64,000 nucleotides of DNA from Sphingobium sp. 15-1 (lineage in GTDB: Bacteria; Pseudomonadota; Alphaproteobacteria; Sphingomonadales; Sphingomonadaceae): assembly GCF_013375535.1 (NCBI RefSeq), contig NZ_JABXJG010000003.1, positions 1 through 64,000 on the forward strand, written 5' to 3'. Position 1 is the first letter of the stretch. Each line of letters begins with the position of its first letter. Of the stretch, positions 16,909-25,047 are shown in pieces. The position numbers and the translations under genes are program-made. The notes beneath the pieces were generated by a model. It did no database searches and was not told the origin of the DNA. It worked only from the letters and a program-made list of their open reading frames with translations.

Positions 16909-18927
16909 ATGTGGCGAGTTGGCGTGGACGTTGGAGGTACTTTTACAGATTTGTTCGCTTGGAATGAAGCAACGCAGGAGTACCGGACGGGAAAGGTGCT
17001 AACGACCAAAGACGACAGGTCGCGCGGAGTGATCGAGGCTGTCGAGAAGGCAGGCGTGCCCTTTGGCGAGATCAATTTCTTCATGCACGGGACGACCACC
17101 GGCACCAATTCGCTGATTGAGCGAAACTATCCCGATGCGGCATTCATAACCACCGAAGGCTTCCGCGATACCATCGAGATCGCCAGGCAACATCGCAAGT
17201 CGCTCTACGATCCCTACCAGACCAAGCCCTTGCCCCTCATCAAGCGCCGCAATCGGTTCACCCTTGCCGAACGCGTTTCAGCGAAAGGCGAAATCCGCCG
17301 GCCGCTTGAGGCCGGGGACGTCAAGAAGATCGCGCGGATCATCGCCGAGCGTGAGATGCCGGCCGTCGGCGTCGCCCTCATCAATTCTTATGCGAATCCG
17401 GTCCACGAGGAGCGCGTGCGGGACATCCTTCTGAAGGAGAATCCAAACGTTCACGTCGCGATCTCCGCGGAAACCCGACCGGTTTTCCGAGAGCACGCCC
17501 GCTTCGTCACGACGGCCATCCGTGCCTGCCTCATGCCGGTCATGACGACCTACTTTGACCAGCTCGTAGAAGCGCTGCGCGCCAGGGGTTTTGCCGGATC
17601 TCTGCTGATCCTCAAGAGCAATGGCGGCGCCATGGGCATTGAAAACGCGAAGAAACGCCCGGAAGAACTGATCGAATCCGGTCCCGCCGGAGGCGTCGCC
17701 TACGCATCCTACCTCTCGCGTACGACCCAGATCGCGAACATCATTCATACCGACGTCGGTGGTACGAGCTTCGATGCTTCGATCGTCGAGCACGGGCAAG
17801 GGCTGATCACGCGGAACTACGAGATCGAATGGGAAACTCCGGTCAGCGTTCCCATGCTCGACATCCACAGTGTCGGCGCCGGCGGCGGTTCGATCGGTTG
17901 GGTCGACGAAGGCGGTTCGCTCCGCGTGGGGCCGGCGAGTGCGGGCTCCGAACCGGGGCCTGCCTGCTACGGACGCGGCGGAACGACGCCGACCATCACC
18001 GACGCCAATCTGATCCTGGGCCGTCTGCATCCTTCGCTGAGCGACAAGTTCACGCTGGATGTGGAGGCCGCGGAACGGGCGATCGATTCGGTTGCTGACC
18101 AGGTCGGCATGTCGCGGCTCGAGGTCGCCGAAGGCATGATCCGCATCAACTGCGAAAAGATGGGGCAGGCATTAAAAGGCGTCGTCGTTGCGCGAGCCCG
18201 GGACCCGAGAGACTTCACTCTCGCGAGCTTCGGCGGCGCAGGTCCGATGCACGCCTGTTTCGTCGCCCGCGCCATGAACATTCCCAAGGTCATCATCCCG
18301 GCGCAAGCCGGCGTGGCTTCGGCGCTGGGTGCAACCGCCATGAACCTGCGGCACGACCTGGAGGCGTTCATCTACGCGACGATCGAAGAGATCGATCTCG
18401 AACATCTCAACCAGATACTCAGCGATCTCGACACGAAAGCCCGCGAACGTCTCGCGGAAGATGGCATCAACGGCGAGGGGATAACGCTCAAGCGCACCGC
18501 ACAAATGCGCTACGTCGGTCAGACCTACGAAGTCGACACCGATCTTCCGAACGGTGTCATCACAAAGTCGGATCTCCCGGCCATCGCGACTGCGTTTCAT
18601 GCGGCCCACCAGCACGAATATGGCGTTAGCTCGACCGACTTCCAGATCGCCTTCGTGGCAGTCGGCGTCACGGCGGTGGGCGAGCTTAAGCAGCCGCCGG
18701 AGTTCAACTTCACCAAACCGAAGCCGGACGCCAATCCGGGCGCCCGTGCGGTCTACTTCGACGGCAAGTGGGTCGATACTGCGATCTATAGTTGGCGCGA
18801 CCTTGCACCTTCATCTAAAGTCGAAGGTCCGGCGGTCGTCGAATACAGCGACTCGATCGCAATCGTACCCCCTCTTTGCGAGGGACTTGTTGACGCTTGT
18901 GGCAACCTGATCATTTCGATCAATTAA
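16909..18927 (+). CDS. hyuA: Hydantoinase A / acetone-carboxylase beta-like ATPase subunit
   Basis: This 672-residue protein opens with the ASKHA-type phosphate-binding loop GVDVGGTFTDLF (residues 4-15) and has FFMHGTTTGTNSLIERN and EFRDTIEIARQ-type segments of the HyuA family. The middle carries HTDVGGTSFDASIV, and the C-terminal half shows LASFGGAGPMHACFVARAMN. The family includes N-methylhydantoinase A, 5-oxoprolinase halves and the beta subunits of acetone and acetophenone carboxylases; all use ATP to activate an amide or a carbonyl. A GGAGG ribosome site precedes the ATG. The partner HyuB follows after 18 bases, so the two surely form one complex. Which reaction is catalysed cannot be decided here. 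Confidence 0.9.
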   Translation: MWRVGVDVGGTFTDLFAWNEATQEYRTGKVLTTKDDRSRGVIEAVEKAGVPFGEINFFMHGTTTGTNSLIERNYPDAAFITTEGFRDTIEIARQHRKSLYDPYQTKPLPLIKRRNRFTLAERVSAKGEIRRPLEAGDVKKIARIIAEREMPAVGVALINSYANPVHEERVRDILLKENPNVHVAISAETRPVFREHARFVTTAIRACLMPVMTTYFDQLVEALRARGFAGSLLILKSNGGAMGIENAKKRPEELIESGPAGGVAYASYLSRTTQIANIIHTDVGGTSFDASIVEHGQGLITRNYEIEWETPVSVPMLDIHSVGAGGGSIGWVDEGGSLRVGPASAGSEPGPACYGRGGTTPTITDANLILGRLHPSLSDKFTLDVEAAERAIDSVADQVGMSRLEVAEGMIRINCEKMGQALKGVVVARARDPRDFTLASFGGAGPMHACFVARAMNIPKVIIPAQAGVASALGATAMNLRHDLEAFIYATIEEIDLEHLNQILSDLDTKARERLAEDGINGEGITLKRTAQMRYVGQTYEVDTDLPNGVITKSDLPAIATAFHAAHQHEYGVSSTDFQIAFVAVGVTAVGELKQPPEFNFTKPKPDANPGARAVYFDGKWVDTAIYSWRDLAPSSKVEGPAVVEYSDSIAIVPPLCEGLVDACGNLIISIN

Positions 18928-18945
18928 GATGTACCGGAGGTAATT

Positions 18946-20733
18946 ATGACGGTTCAGTACGCAAGCGGCCAGATAGTCGCGAGCAAGGAAATCGACCTCG
19001 TGACATTCGAGGTGCTGCGCAACATGTTCGAATACGCCTGCTCGCGTATGACCACCGTGCTTCAGAGGACTTCCTTTTCGTCGATCCTCGCGGATATGAT
19101 GGACTTCTCCAACGCAATCTATGATCCTGAGCTGCGGCTGCTGGCCCAGGCGGCCAACTGCCCGGTCCATCTTGCGGCGATGCAATACAGCGCCGATGCC
19201 TCGATGAAGCGCTTTCCGATTGAGACGCTCAAGCCGGGCGACATCATCGCGCTCAACGACCCGTATTGCGGCGGAACGCATATCAACGACGTCAATTTCA
19301 CGATGCCCATCTTCTACGAGGATGAGCTGATCGGGTTCGCCGGCAGCCGCGGGCACTGGATGGACCTGGGCGGCGGCGCGGCGGGTGGACAATCGTTCAG
19401 CACGCACGTCGCGGCCGAAGGTCTGCGCCTCCCGCCGATCAAGATCTACGAGAACTACCAGGTCAACGAGGACTTCCTCGCGATCATCATGAACAACACC
19501 CGCACGCCGCACTTCATCAAGGGCGACCTGCAGGCCCATCTCGGCGCCTTGAAGGCGGCGGAAAGCGAGCTGCAACGGGCCGCCGCCCGCTACGGCACCA
19601 AGACCCTCAAGGCGGCGATGCGCGAACTGATCAGCTACACGGAGCGGATCACCCGCAAGGCGATCGAGGACATTCCGGACGGCGTCTACGAAGCCGAGGA
19701 TTTCGCGGATACCGATGGCTTCTCCGACGATCCGGTCAAGGTCAAGGTCACGCTCACCGTCAAGGACTCCGACATCACGGTCGATTTCGCGGGGTCCGAT
19801 CCAATCTGCAAAGGCGCGATCAACTCGCCCTTCGCCAACACCGCGTCTGCCGCATTCTACTCGGTGCAGTTCTTCCTCGCACCGCATGCCGCGTCGAATG
19901 CCGGCATGTTCGCGCCGATCAAAATCGTCCTGCCCGACGATTGCTGGCTCAACGCCAAATGGCCGGCACCGACGATCGGTTGTACGACCCTTACTTCGTC
20001 AAAGATCACGAGTGCCGTCTGGCAGGCTCTGGCCAAGGCGATTCCGGACCGCGTGACCGGATCAACTTGCTCCGAGTGCAACTGGTTCGTGGCTTCCGTG
20101 GTGGATCCGCAGGGGCGCTCGGACGTGTTCTCCGACCTGCCAGCCGGAGGTTGGGGTGGTACTCCGTTCAACGACGGCATGAACGTCACGATGGATCCAC
20201 TCGGAAACTGCATGAACTTGCCGGCAGAGGCGGCCGAACTGCTATTTCCGATCGAATACGAGGCGTTCGAGTTGCGGCAGGATTCGGCTGGCGCGGGAAA
20301 AAACCGTGGAGGCCTGGGGGCGTTCTTCAAGGTGCGCTTCCTGTGCGACGCGGAACTCAGCATGGAAACGTCGCGTACGCGAGAGGGTAGCCCAGGCGTG
20401 AACGGAGGAGGTCGCAGCGCCGTTCAGCGATCGACACAGATCGACGCCGACGGGCGCGAGCTGGTCATCGGCGGCCTGTCCCCTAACGGCGCGTGGACCA
20501 GCCCGCTACTGGCCGGCCATCCGTTCGGCTATGACCAGGCCTTCAAGTTCGAGAGCACCGGCGGAGGCGGCTGGGGCAAGGCGACCGATCGTCCCGCGGC
20601 TCGCGTTCTCGACGACGTTCTCGACGAATACGTTTCGATTGAGGCGGCGAAGGAGCTCTATGGCGTCGTGATCGATCCCAAGCGCATGACGGTCGACGAG
20701 GCCGCAACAGCGCGCCTGCGGGAGATGAGGTAA
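18946..20733 (+). CDS. hyuB: Hydantoinase B / acetone-carboxylase alpha-like subunit
   Basis: This 595-residue protein matches the HyuB family: EVLRNMFEYACSRMTTVLQR near the start, then SILADMMDFSNAIYDPE, PGDIIALNDPYCGGTHINDV, GSRGHWMDLGGGAAGG and the C-terminal FKFESTGGGGWG. Members pair with HyuA to carry out ATP-dependent hydrolysis of hydantoins or 5-oxoproline, or carboxylation of ketones. A GGAGGT site precedes the ATG. It ends in a strong 13-bp hairpin, so hyuA-hyuB is a two-gene transcript. No gamma subunit of the acetone carboxylase kind is seen; an acyl-CoA synthetase gene follows 300 bases on. Confidence 0.9.
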   Translation: MTVQYASGQIVASKEIDLVTFEVLRNMFEYACSRMTTVLQRTSFSSILADMMDFSNAIYDPELRLLAQAANCPVHLAAMQYSADASMKRFPIETLKPGDIIALNDPYCGGTHINDVNFTMPIFYEDELIGFAGSRGHWMDLGGGAAGGQSFSTHVAAEGLRLPPIKIYENYQVNEDFLAIIMNNTRTPHFIKGDLQAHLGALKAAESELQRAAARYGTKTLKAAMRELISYTERITRKAIEDIPDGVYEAEDFADTDGFSDDPVKVKVTLTVKDSDITVDFAGSDPICKGAINSPFANTASAAFYSVQFFLAPHAASNAGMFAPIKIVLPDDCWLNAKWPAPTIGCTTLTSSKITSAVWQALAKAIPDRVTGSTCSECNWFVASVVDPQGRSDVFSDLPAGGWGGTPFNDGMNVTMDPLGNCMNLPAEAAELLFPIEYEAFELRQDSAGAGKNRGGLGAFFKVRFLCDAELSMETSRTREGSPGVNGGGRSAVQRSTQIDADGRELVIGGLSPNGAWTSPLLAGHPFGYDQAFKFESTGGGGWGKATDRPAARVLDDVLDEYVSIEAAKELYGVVIDPKRMTVDEAATARLREMR

Positions 20734-20737
20734 GGAC

Positions 20738-20771
20738 GATTGCCGCGCCGACCTGTGCCGGCGCGGCAATC
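20738..20771 (+). terminator. Hairpin terminator after hyuB
   Basis: Perfect 13-bp stem GATTGCCGCGCCG (20738-20750) / CGGCGCGGCAATC (20759-20771) with an 8-base loop, four bases after the hyuB stop. No T tract follows, but stem and place fit termination of the hyuAB transcript. Confidence 0.6.
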
Positions 20772-21033
20772 ACTGACGAAACGGGCTGCTTGGTGGCGTT
20801 GTCAGAGCAAATGCACCAGCTGGCACCCCGGACCGAGTAATAGTTGCCGCCGACGCTCACTATGCCTCGCAGCTGATGCGGCGATCGAGATTCAGAACCG
20901 CGTCGAACTGAATTAGAGACAACAGCAGCAGCATCGGCTTTCCTCGTCGAACGCGTCGTCGACGATCCGGGCCGTCGAGGCGTAACACGAGGGTTCATCG
21001 CGGGCATTACACAACAGCTTCAGGGTGAGCATT
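20772..21033. other. Intergenic region before the acyl-CoA synthetase
   Basis: About 260 bases after the hyuB terminator with no gene seen. It probably carries the promoter of the ligase gene; no convincing -35/-10 pair stands out. Confidence 0.3.
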
Positions 21034-22704
21034 ATGGGGACTTCGTCATCGCACGCAACTGGCCGATCTGTTTCTTACGCAGAGGCCGCCGCCACATTCG
21101 ACACGTCGCGGGCTATGGCGATTCTGTCGATGGATTGTGGAGGGCATGGGAACGCGGCAGAAATCTGTAATGAACGGTTCGCCAGCGACCGGGAGCGCAT
21201 TGCACTGCGGCACCGGGGCCTGTCCGGGGAGACGCGCGATTGGACTTTCGCCGATCTCAAACTCCGATCCTCACAATTTGCTCATGTTCTGGCGGACCTG
21301 GGGGTTGGTAAAGGTGACCGTGTTGCGGGCTTGCTGCCTCGCACGCCGGAACTGCTGATCACCATGCTTGCCGCCTGGAAATTGGGCGCCGTATACCAGC
21401 CGCTGTTTACCGCTTTCGGCCCCAAAGCCATTGAATACCGCTTGAAAACCGGCGAAACAAAGGCCCTCGTCACCGATACTGTTAATCGTCCCAAGCTGAC
21501 CGGCCTCGCCGTCGATACGGCGATCGTAACCGTTGGTGCCGGCGAAGATGCGCAAGAACCAGATTTTTGGGACGCATTGAATGTAATGAGCGATGTATTC
21601 GCGCCGGTGCCCTGCGACTTCGAAGATCCATTTCTGCTGATGTTCACGTCAGGCACGACGGGTCTTCCGAAGCCCTTGTTCGTGCCGATTCGCGCGATTG
21701 CCGCTTTTGTCGGCTACATGCGCGATGCCGTGGGACTGCGCGAGGGCGACCGATTCTGGAACTTGGCGGACCCGGGATGGGCCTATGGTCTCTATTATGC
21801 AGTCGTCGGACCATTGGCCATGGGCATCACGACGGTGTTCCAGGAGGCCAGCTTCACTGTCGATTCCACATACGACGTGATCGCGGAATGCGGAATCACG
21901 AACCTGGCGGGATCGCCTACAGCCTATCGCCTGATGGTAGGCGACGGCCCCGAAAAGGCCAATCGCGTCAAGGGCCAGCTAAAGAGGGTCAGCAGCGCCG
22001 GCGAACCGCTGAATCCGGAAATTATTCGCTGGTTCGAGAAGCATCTCGAAGTAGCGATATATGATCATTACGGGCAAACCGAACTTGGCATGGTCCTTTG
22101 CAATCATCATGGCTTGAGACATTCCGTACATATGGGAGCAGCAGGCTATTCGGTGCCCGGGCACCGAGTCATTGTGCTGTCGCCAGAGGGATGCGAATTA
22201 GGGCGAAACGAACCCGGAGAGTTGGCTCTCGATGTGGCCAACTCTCCGCTTATGTGGTTCAAAGGCTATCACCAACTCGAGACTCCCGCCTTTCAGGGGA
22301 GTTACTTTCTGACCGGGGACACAGCGGAATTAAATGATGATGGCAGTATATCTTTCGTTGGTAGGGCTGATGACGTCATCACAACATCAGGCTATCGGGT
22401 CGGACCCTTCGATGTGGAAAGCGCACTGCTAGAGCATTCCGCCGTGCTGGAGTCGGCAGTAATTGGGAAACCCGACCCTGAGCGAACCGAAATCATTAAG
22501 GCCTTTGTGGTCCTGAAAGCGGGCTTGAAGGCTGATGAGGCACTGTCGGAAGAATTGCGGCAACATGTGAAGGGTCGACTGTCAGCTCATGCTTATCCGC
22601 GGGAAATCGAATTCGTCGATGCTTTACCCAAAACTCCGAGCGGCAAAGTACAGCGTTTTCTCCTGCGTAGTCAGGAACGGGCGAAAAGTAGCGGGCCTGC
22701 CTGA
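21034..22704 (+). CDS. Acyl-CoA synthetase (AMP-forming, acetyl-CoA-synthetase-like)
   Basis: From the ATG at 21034 the protein is 556 residues; a GTG nine bases earlier is an alternative. The adenylate-forming signature MFTSGTTGLPKP lies at about 203-214, followed by the motif DHYGQTELG, then LTGDTAELNDDGSISFVGRA with the hinge Asp, and the catalytic Lys538 in PSGKVQRFL. The overall layout resembles acetyl-CoA and medium-chain synthetases. It activates a carboxylic acid to its CoA thioester with ATP. Placed after HyuA/HyuB on the same strand, it could activate the acid they release or form. The acid is not known. Confidence 0.9.
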   Translation: MGTSSSHATGRSVSYAEAAATFDTSRAMAILSMDCGGHGNAAEICNERFASDRERIALRHRGLSGETRDWTFADLKLRSSQFAHVLADLGVGKGDRVAGLLPRTPELLITMLAAWKLGAVYQPLFTAFGPKAIEYRLKTGETKALVTDTVNRPKLTGLAVDTAIVTVGAGEDAQEPDFWDALNVMSDVFAPVPCDFEDPFLLMFTSGTTGLPKPLFVPIRAIAAFVGYMRDAVGLREGDRFWNLADPGWAYGLYYAVVGPLAMGITTVFQEASFTVDSTYDVIAECGITNLAGSPTAYRLMVGDGPEKANRVKGQLKRVSSAGEPLNPEIIRWFEKHLEVAIYDHYGQTELGMVLCNHHGLRHSVHMGAAGYSVPGHRVIVLSPEGCELGRNEPGELALDVANSPLMWFKGYHQLETPAFQGSYFLTGDTAELNDDGSISFVGRADDVITTSGYRVGPFDVESALLEHSAVLESAVIGKPDPERTEIIKAFVVLKAGLKADEALSEELRQHVKGRLSAHAYPREIEFVDALPKTPSGKVQRFLLRSQERAKSSGPA

Positions 22705-22755
22705 TTACTCGCTGCAGACCATGCAATAAATGCAAACTCCAAAAAGGGACGAAAC

Positions 22756-22842
22756 ATGAATGTGAAGGACGTACCCGTGATCGTGACTGGAGCCACTTCA
22801 GGAATGGGTCACGCTTCAGCACGCGCACTTGCTGCGGCTTGA
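22756..22842 (+). pseudogene. SDR gene stub (N-terminal 28 residues only)
   Basis: ATG at 22756 opens MNVKDVPVIVTGATSGMGHA, a clear Rossmann TGxxxGxG start of a short-chain dehydrogenase, but the frame stops after 28 residues (TGA at 22840-22842). No further SDR sequence follows. It is the broken front of a gene that once followed the acyl-CoA synthetase, cut by a rearrangement. Confidence 0.7.
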
Positions 22843-23077
22843 GCAGGTCGACCGACGGAGAAAGTACTCGGCAGCCATCTTGGTGCCGCGACAGGCTTGA
22901 TCGCGCCCGTACCGCCCCTGTCGTCTGACCCAGGGCTCGCGACAGCATCAATGCGCGCAACTGACGACCCCAGGAGTCCAAGGTCTCGAGGGGACACTAT
23001 TTGTCGTTTGCGTTTGCCGAAGCATCGCAAAAGCGGCGATGTAACGATCAGACTTTCAATTTCGAAATGCAGAGGAA
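22843..23077. other. Intergenic stretch after the SDR stub
   Basis: No recognisable gene or element end. The change from SDR stub to this sequence marks a junction of unknown kind. Confidence 0.3.
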
Positions 23078-24277
23078 ATGACGATGTCCATCACCCCGCT
23101 CATGCCCGTCTATGGAAGGTGCGAGTTCCGGCCGGTGCGCGGCGATCACTGCCACCTGATCGGCGAGGACGGCCGGCGCTATCTCGATTTCGCCGCGGGC
23201 GTCGCGGTCAATGCGCTCGGCTACTCGCATGTCGGCTTGATCGGCGCGATCCAGCGCCAGGCGGGTGAGCTGATGCACGTCTCGAACCTCTATGGCAGTC
23301 CGCAGGGTGAGCGCCTGGCTCAGCGGCTGGTCGACCTGACTTTCGCCGACACCGTGTTCTTCACCAATTCGGGTGCCGAAGCTGTCGAATGCGCGATCAA
23401 GACAGCGCGCTCCTATCACCAGCACGGCGGCGACGACCGCAAGTTCGAGCTGATCACCTTCAACCAGGCCTTCCACGGAAGGACCCTGGCGACGATAAGC
23501 GCCTCGAGCCAGGAGAAGATGCACAAGGGCTTCCTGCCGCTAATGCCGGGCTTCAAATATGTCGAGTTCGACGATCTCGAAGCGGTGAAAGCGGCGATCG
23601 GGCCCAACACCGCCGGCTTCCTGATCGAGCCGATCCAGGGCGAAGGCGGCATCCGCGCGGCGTCCGATGCCTTCATGATGGGCCTACGCGCGCTGGCGGA
23701 CGAGCACGACCTGATGCTCGTGCTCGACGAGGTCCAGTGCGGCTACGGCCGTAGCGGCACCTTCTTCGCCTATGAGCAGTATGGCATCACGCCTGACATC
23801 GTCGCCACGGCTAAGGGCATCGGCGGGGGCTTCCCGCTCGGCGCCTGCCTCGCCACCGAAGAGGCGGCGCGCGGCATGGTCGTGGGCGCGCATGGCTCCA
23901 CCTATGGCGGCAATCCGCTGGCCATGGCCGCCGGCGAAGCGGTGCTCGACGCCTTCTGGTCCGAGGACATCCTTGCCAACGTCTGCGACAAAGGTGCCAA
24001 GATAGCGGGCCGGCTCGAGCAATTCATCGGTAATTATCCCGAACTTTTCGAGGAAGTCCGCGGCCGCGGGCTGCTGATCGGCATCAAGCTGAAGGTCGAA
24101 CCACGCGGCTTCGTTGCTCATCTGCGCGACAACCACGGCCTGCTGACCGTCTCGGGCGGCAACAATACGATCCGAATCGTACCCCCGCTCGTCATCGACG
24201 ACAGCCATGTTGACGAATTCATGGAAAAGCTTTCGGCCGGCGCCGCGAGCTATCGGGCAGAGCCTGCAGGAAAATGA
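23078..24277 (+). CDS. argD: Acetylornithine aminotransferase (class III PLP enzyme)
   Basis: A complete 399-residue class III aminotransferase close to ArgD: MPVYGRCEFRPVRGDHCHLI and YLDFAAGVAVNALGYSH at the front, FFTNSGAEAVECAIKTAR, FHGRTLATISAS, LDEVQCGYGRSG, and the PLP lysine Lys246 in TAKGIGGGFPLGA. It would make N-acetylornithine from the semialdehyde in arginine synthesis, or serve as succinyldiaminopimelate aminotransferase. In sphingomonads argD is normally followed by argF, and here an argF fragment does follow at once. That suggests a piece of a housekeeping arginine locus has been moved or cut here. The base composition is GC-rich, unlike the neighbouring catabolic genes. Confidence 0.88.
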   Translation: MTMSITPLMPVYGRCEFRPVRGDHCHLIGEDGRRYLDFAAGVAVNALGYSHVGLIGAIQRQAGELMHVSNLYGSPQGERLAQRLVDLTFADTVFFTNSGAEAVECAIKTARSYHQHGGDDRKFELITFNQAFHGRTLATISASSQEKMHKGFLPLMPGFKYVEFDDLEAVKAAIGPNTAGFLIEPIQGEGGIRAASDAFMMGLRALADEHDLMLVLDEVQCGYGRSGTFFAYEQYGITPDIVATAKGIGGGFPLGACLATEEAARGMVVGAHGSTYGGNPLAMAAGEAVLDAFWSEDILANVCDKGAKIAGRLEQFIGNYPELFEEVRGRGLLIGIKLKVEPRGFVAHLRDNHGLLTVSGGNNTIRIVPPLVIDDSHVDEFMEKLSAGAASYRAEPAGK

Positions 24278-24428
24278 CCCGGCATTTCATCGATCTCACC
24301 GACGCGGGCGACGATGCTGGGCGACGCGCTCGACCGTAAGGCCGCGCGCCAGGACTCTGCCGGGATTTCCTGGACCAAGGGCCGGCCCGATGCCGACGCG
24401 CCTCTCACCGGCGATGTCTTGGCGATGG
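24274..24428 (+). pseudogene. argF: Ornithine carbamoyltransferase (argF) 5' fragment
   Basis: The ATG at 24274 overlaps the argD stop and starts MTRHFIDLTDAGDD. After a frame change near 24314 the sequence continues MLGDALDRKAARQ and KGRPDADAPLTGDVLAMV, which I recognise as the N-terminal part of alphaproteobacterial ArgF. The carbamoyl-phosphate site that should follow is missing; the sequence switches to a fragment on the other strand near 24428. It carries at least one frameshift and is certainly inactive. Confidence 0.6.
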
Positions 24429-24760
24429 TAGTGATCTCGCCAGTGTTCGAGATTAATCCGTCCGGAGGACTCAACGGAGATGTGCTCGACGTTGAAACCA
24501 TGTGAGACGAGCCACGCGGCTCACTCGAGAACTGCTTTGTGTTCGACAGCGGAGATAAGAATTGTTCGCCGTGCAGGCTGACGATCGCCCTGGCTGTTCG
24601 CGACACCGAGGAACGCGAGATTATTGGCTTCCGTGGCCCCCGAGGTGAAAAGAATCTCGGGCGCGGCTTCCCCGATCAGCGCGGCTACAGTGGCGCGTCC
24701 CTCCTCGACTAAGCGAGCTGCGCGCTCGCCGCTGCCATTCGGCTGGCCGATCCCACTCAC
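24428..24760 (-). pseudogene. Cysteine desulfurase (NifS/IscS family) N-terminal fragment
   Basis: On the minus strand the frame reads AARLVEEGRATVAALIG, PEILFTSGATEANNLAFLG and RTILISAVEHKAVLE, the hallmark N-terminal region of class V aminotransferase cysteine desulfurases. It then meets an in-frame TGA (24521-24523) and continues AAWLVSHGFNVEHISVESSG. The PLP lysine and active cysteine regions are absent. Truncated at both ends and interrupted by a stop, it is a remnant joined tail-on to the argF fragment. Confidence 0.65.
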
Positions 24761-24937
24761 TCACTTCGCAAACTCGAATGGCGATCCCGGGTTGAAGACG
24801 CGCAGCTGGTTCTCGGTCTCCGATCGGTCAATGCTCGCCTGGGCGGGCTTCTGCCGCAATGTCCCGGATTATGGACCCGTCTATGCCGGCATGACGATGA
24901 CGGCCAATGCGGCGGTCGAGCCCTATAAGAAGGTTTC
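24760..24937 (+). pseudogene. SRAP-domain (YedK-like) protein fragment
   Basis: In the frame ending at 24941 the segment reads SNGDPGLKTRSWFSVSDRSM, then LAWAGFCRNVPDYGPVYAGM and TANAAVEPY. This resembles the C-terminal half of one alphaproteobacterial group of SOS-response-associated (SRAP) proteins, which cap abasic DNA. The N-terminal Cys2 active site is absent. The fragment runs straight into the left terminal repeat of the Tn3-type element. Recognition is from memory of the family pattern and is only moderately sure. Confidence 0.45.
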
Positions 24938-25047
24938 GTAACATATGCGCAAAAAGTGACGCTAAGCAAGCCATTGAATATGCGCGATAAATTCAGACTT
25001 TTGTGGCGTAACATACTGATATTGCGCAACATCCTGTTATTTTCACG
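24938..25047 (+). repeat. Left terminal inverted repeat of the Tn3-type element
   Basis: Starts GTAACATATGCGCAAAAAGT and ends TTATTTTCACG. Pairs colinearly with the right repeat at 27831-27940. Confidence 0.8.
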
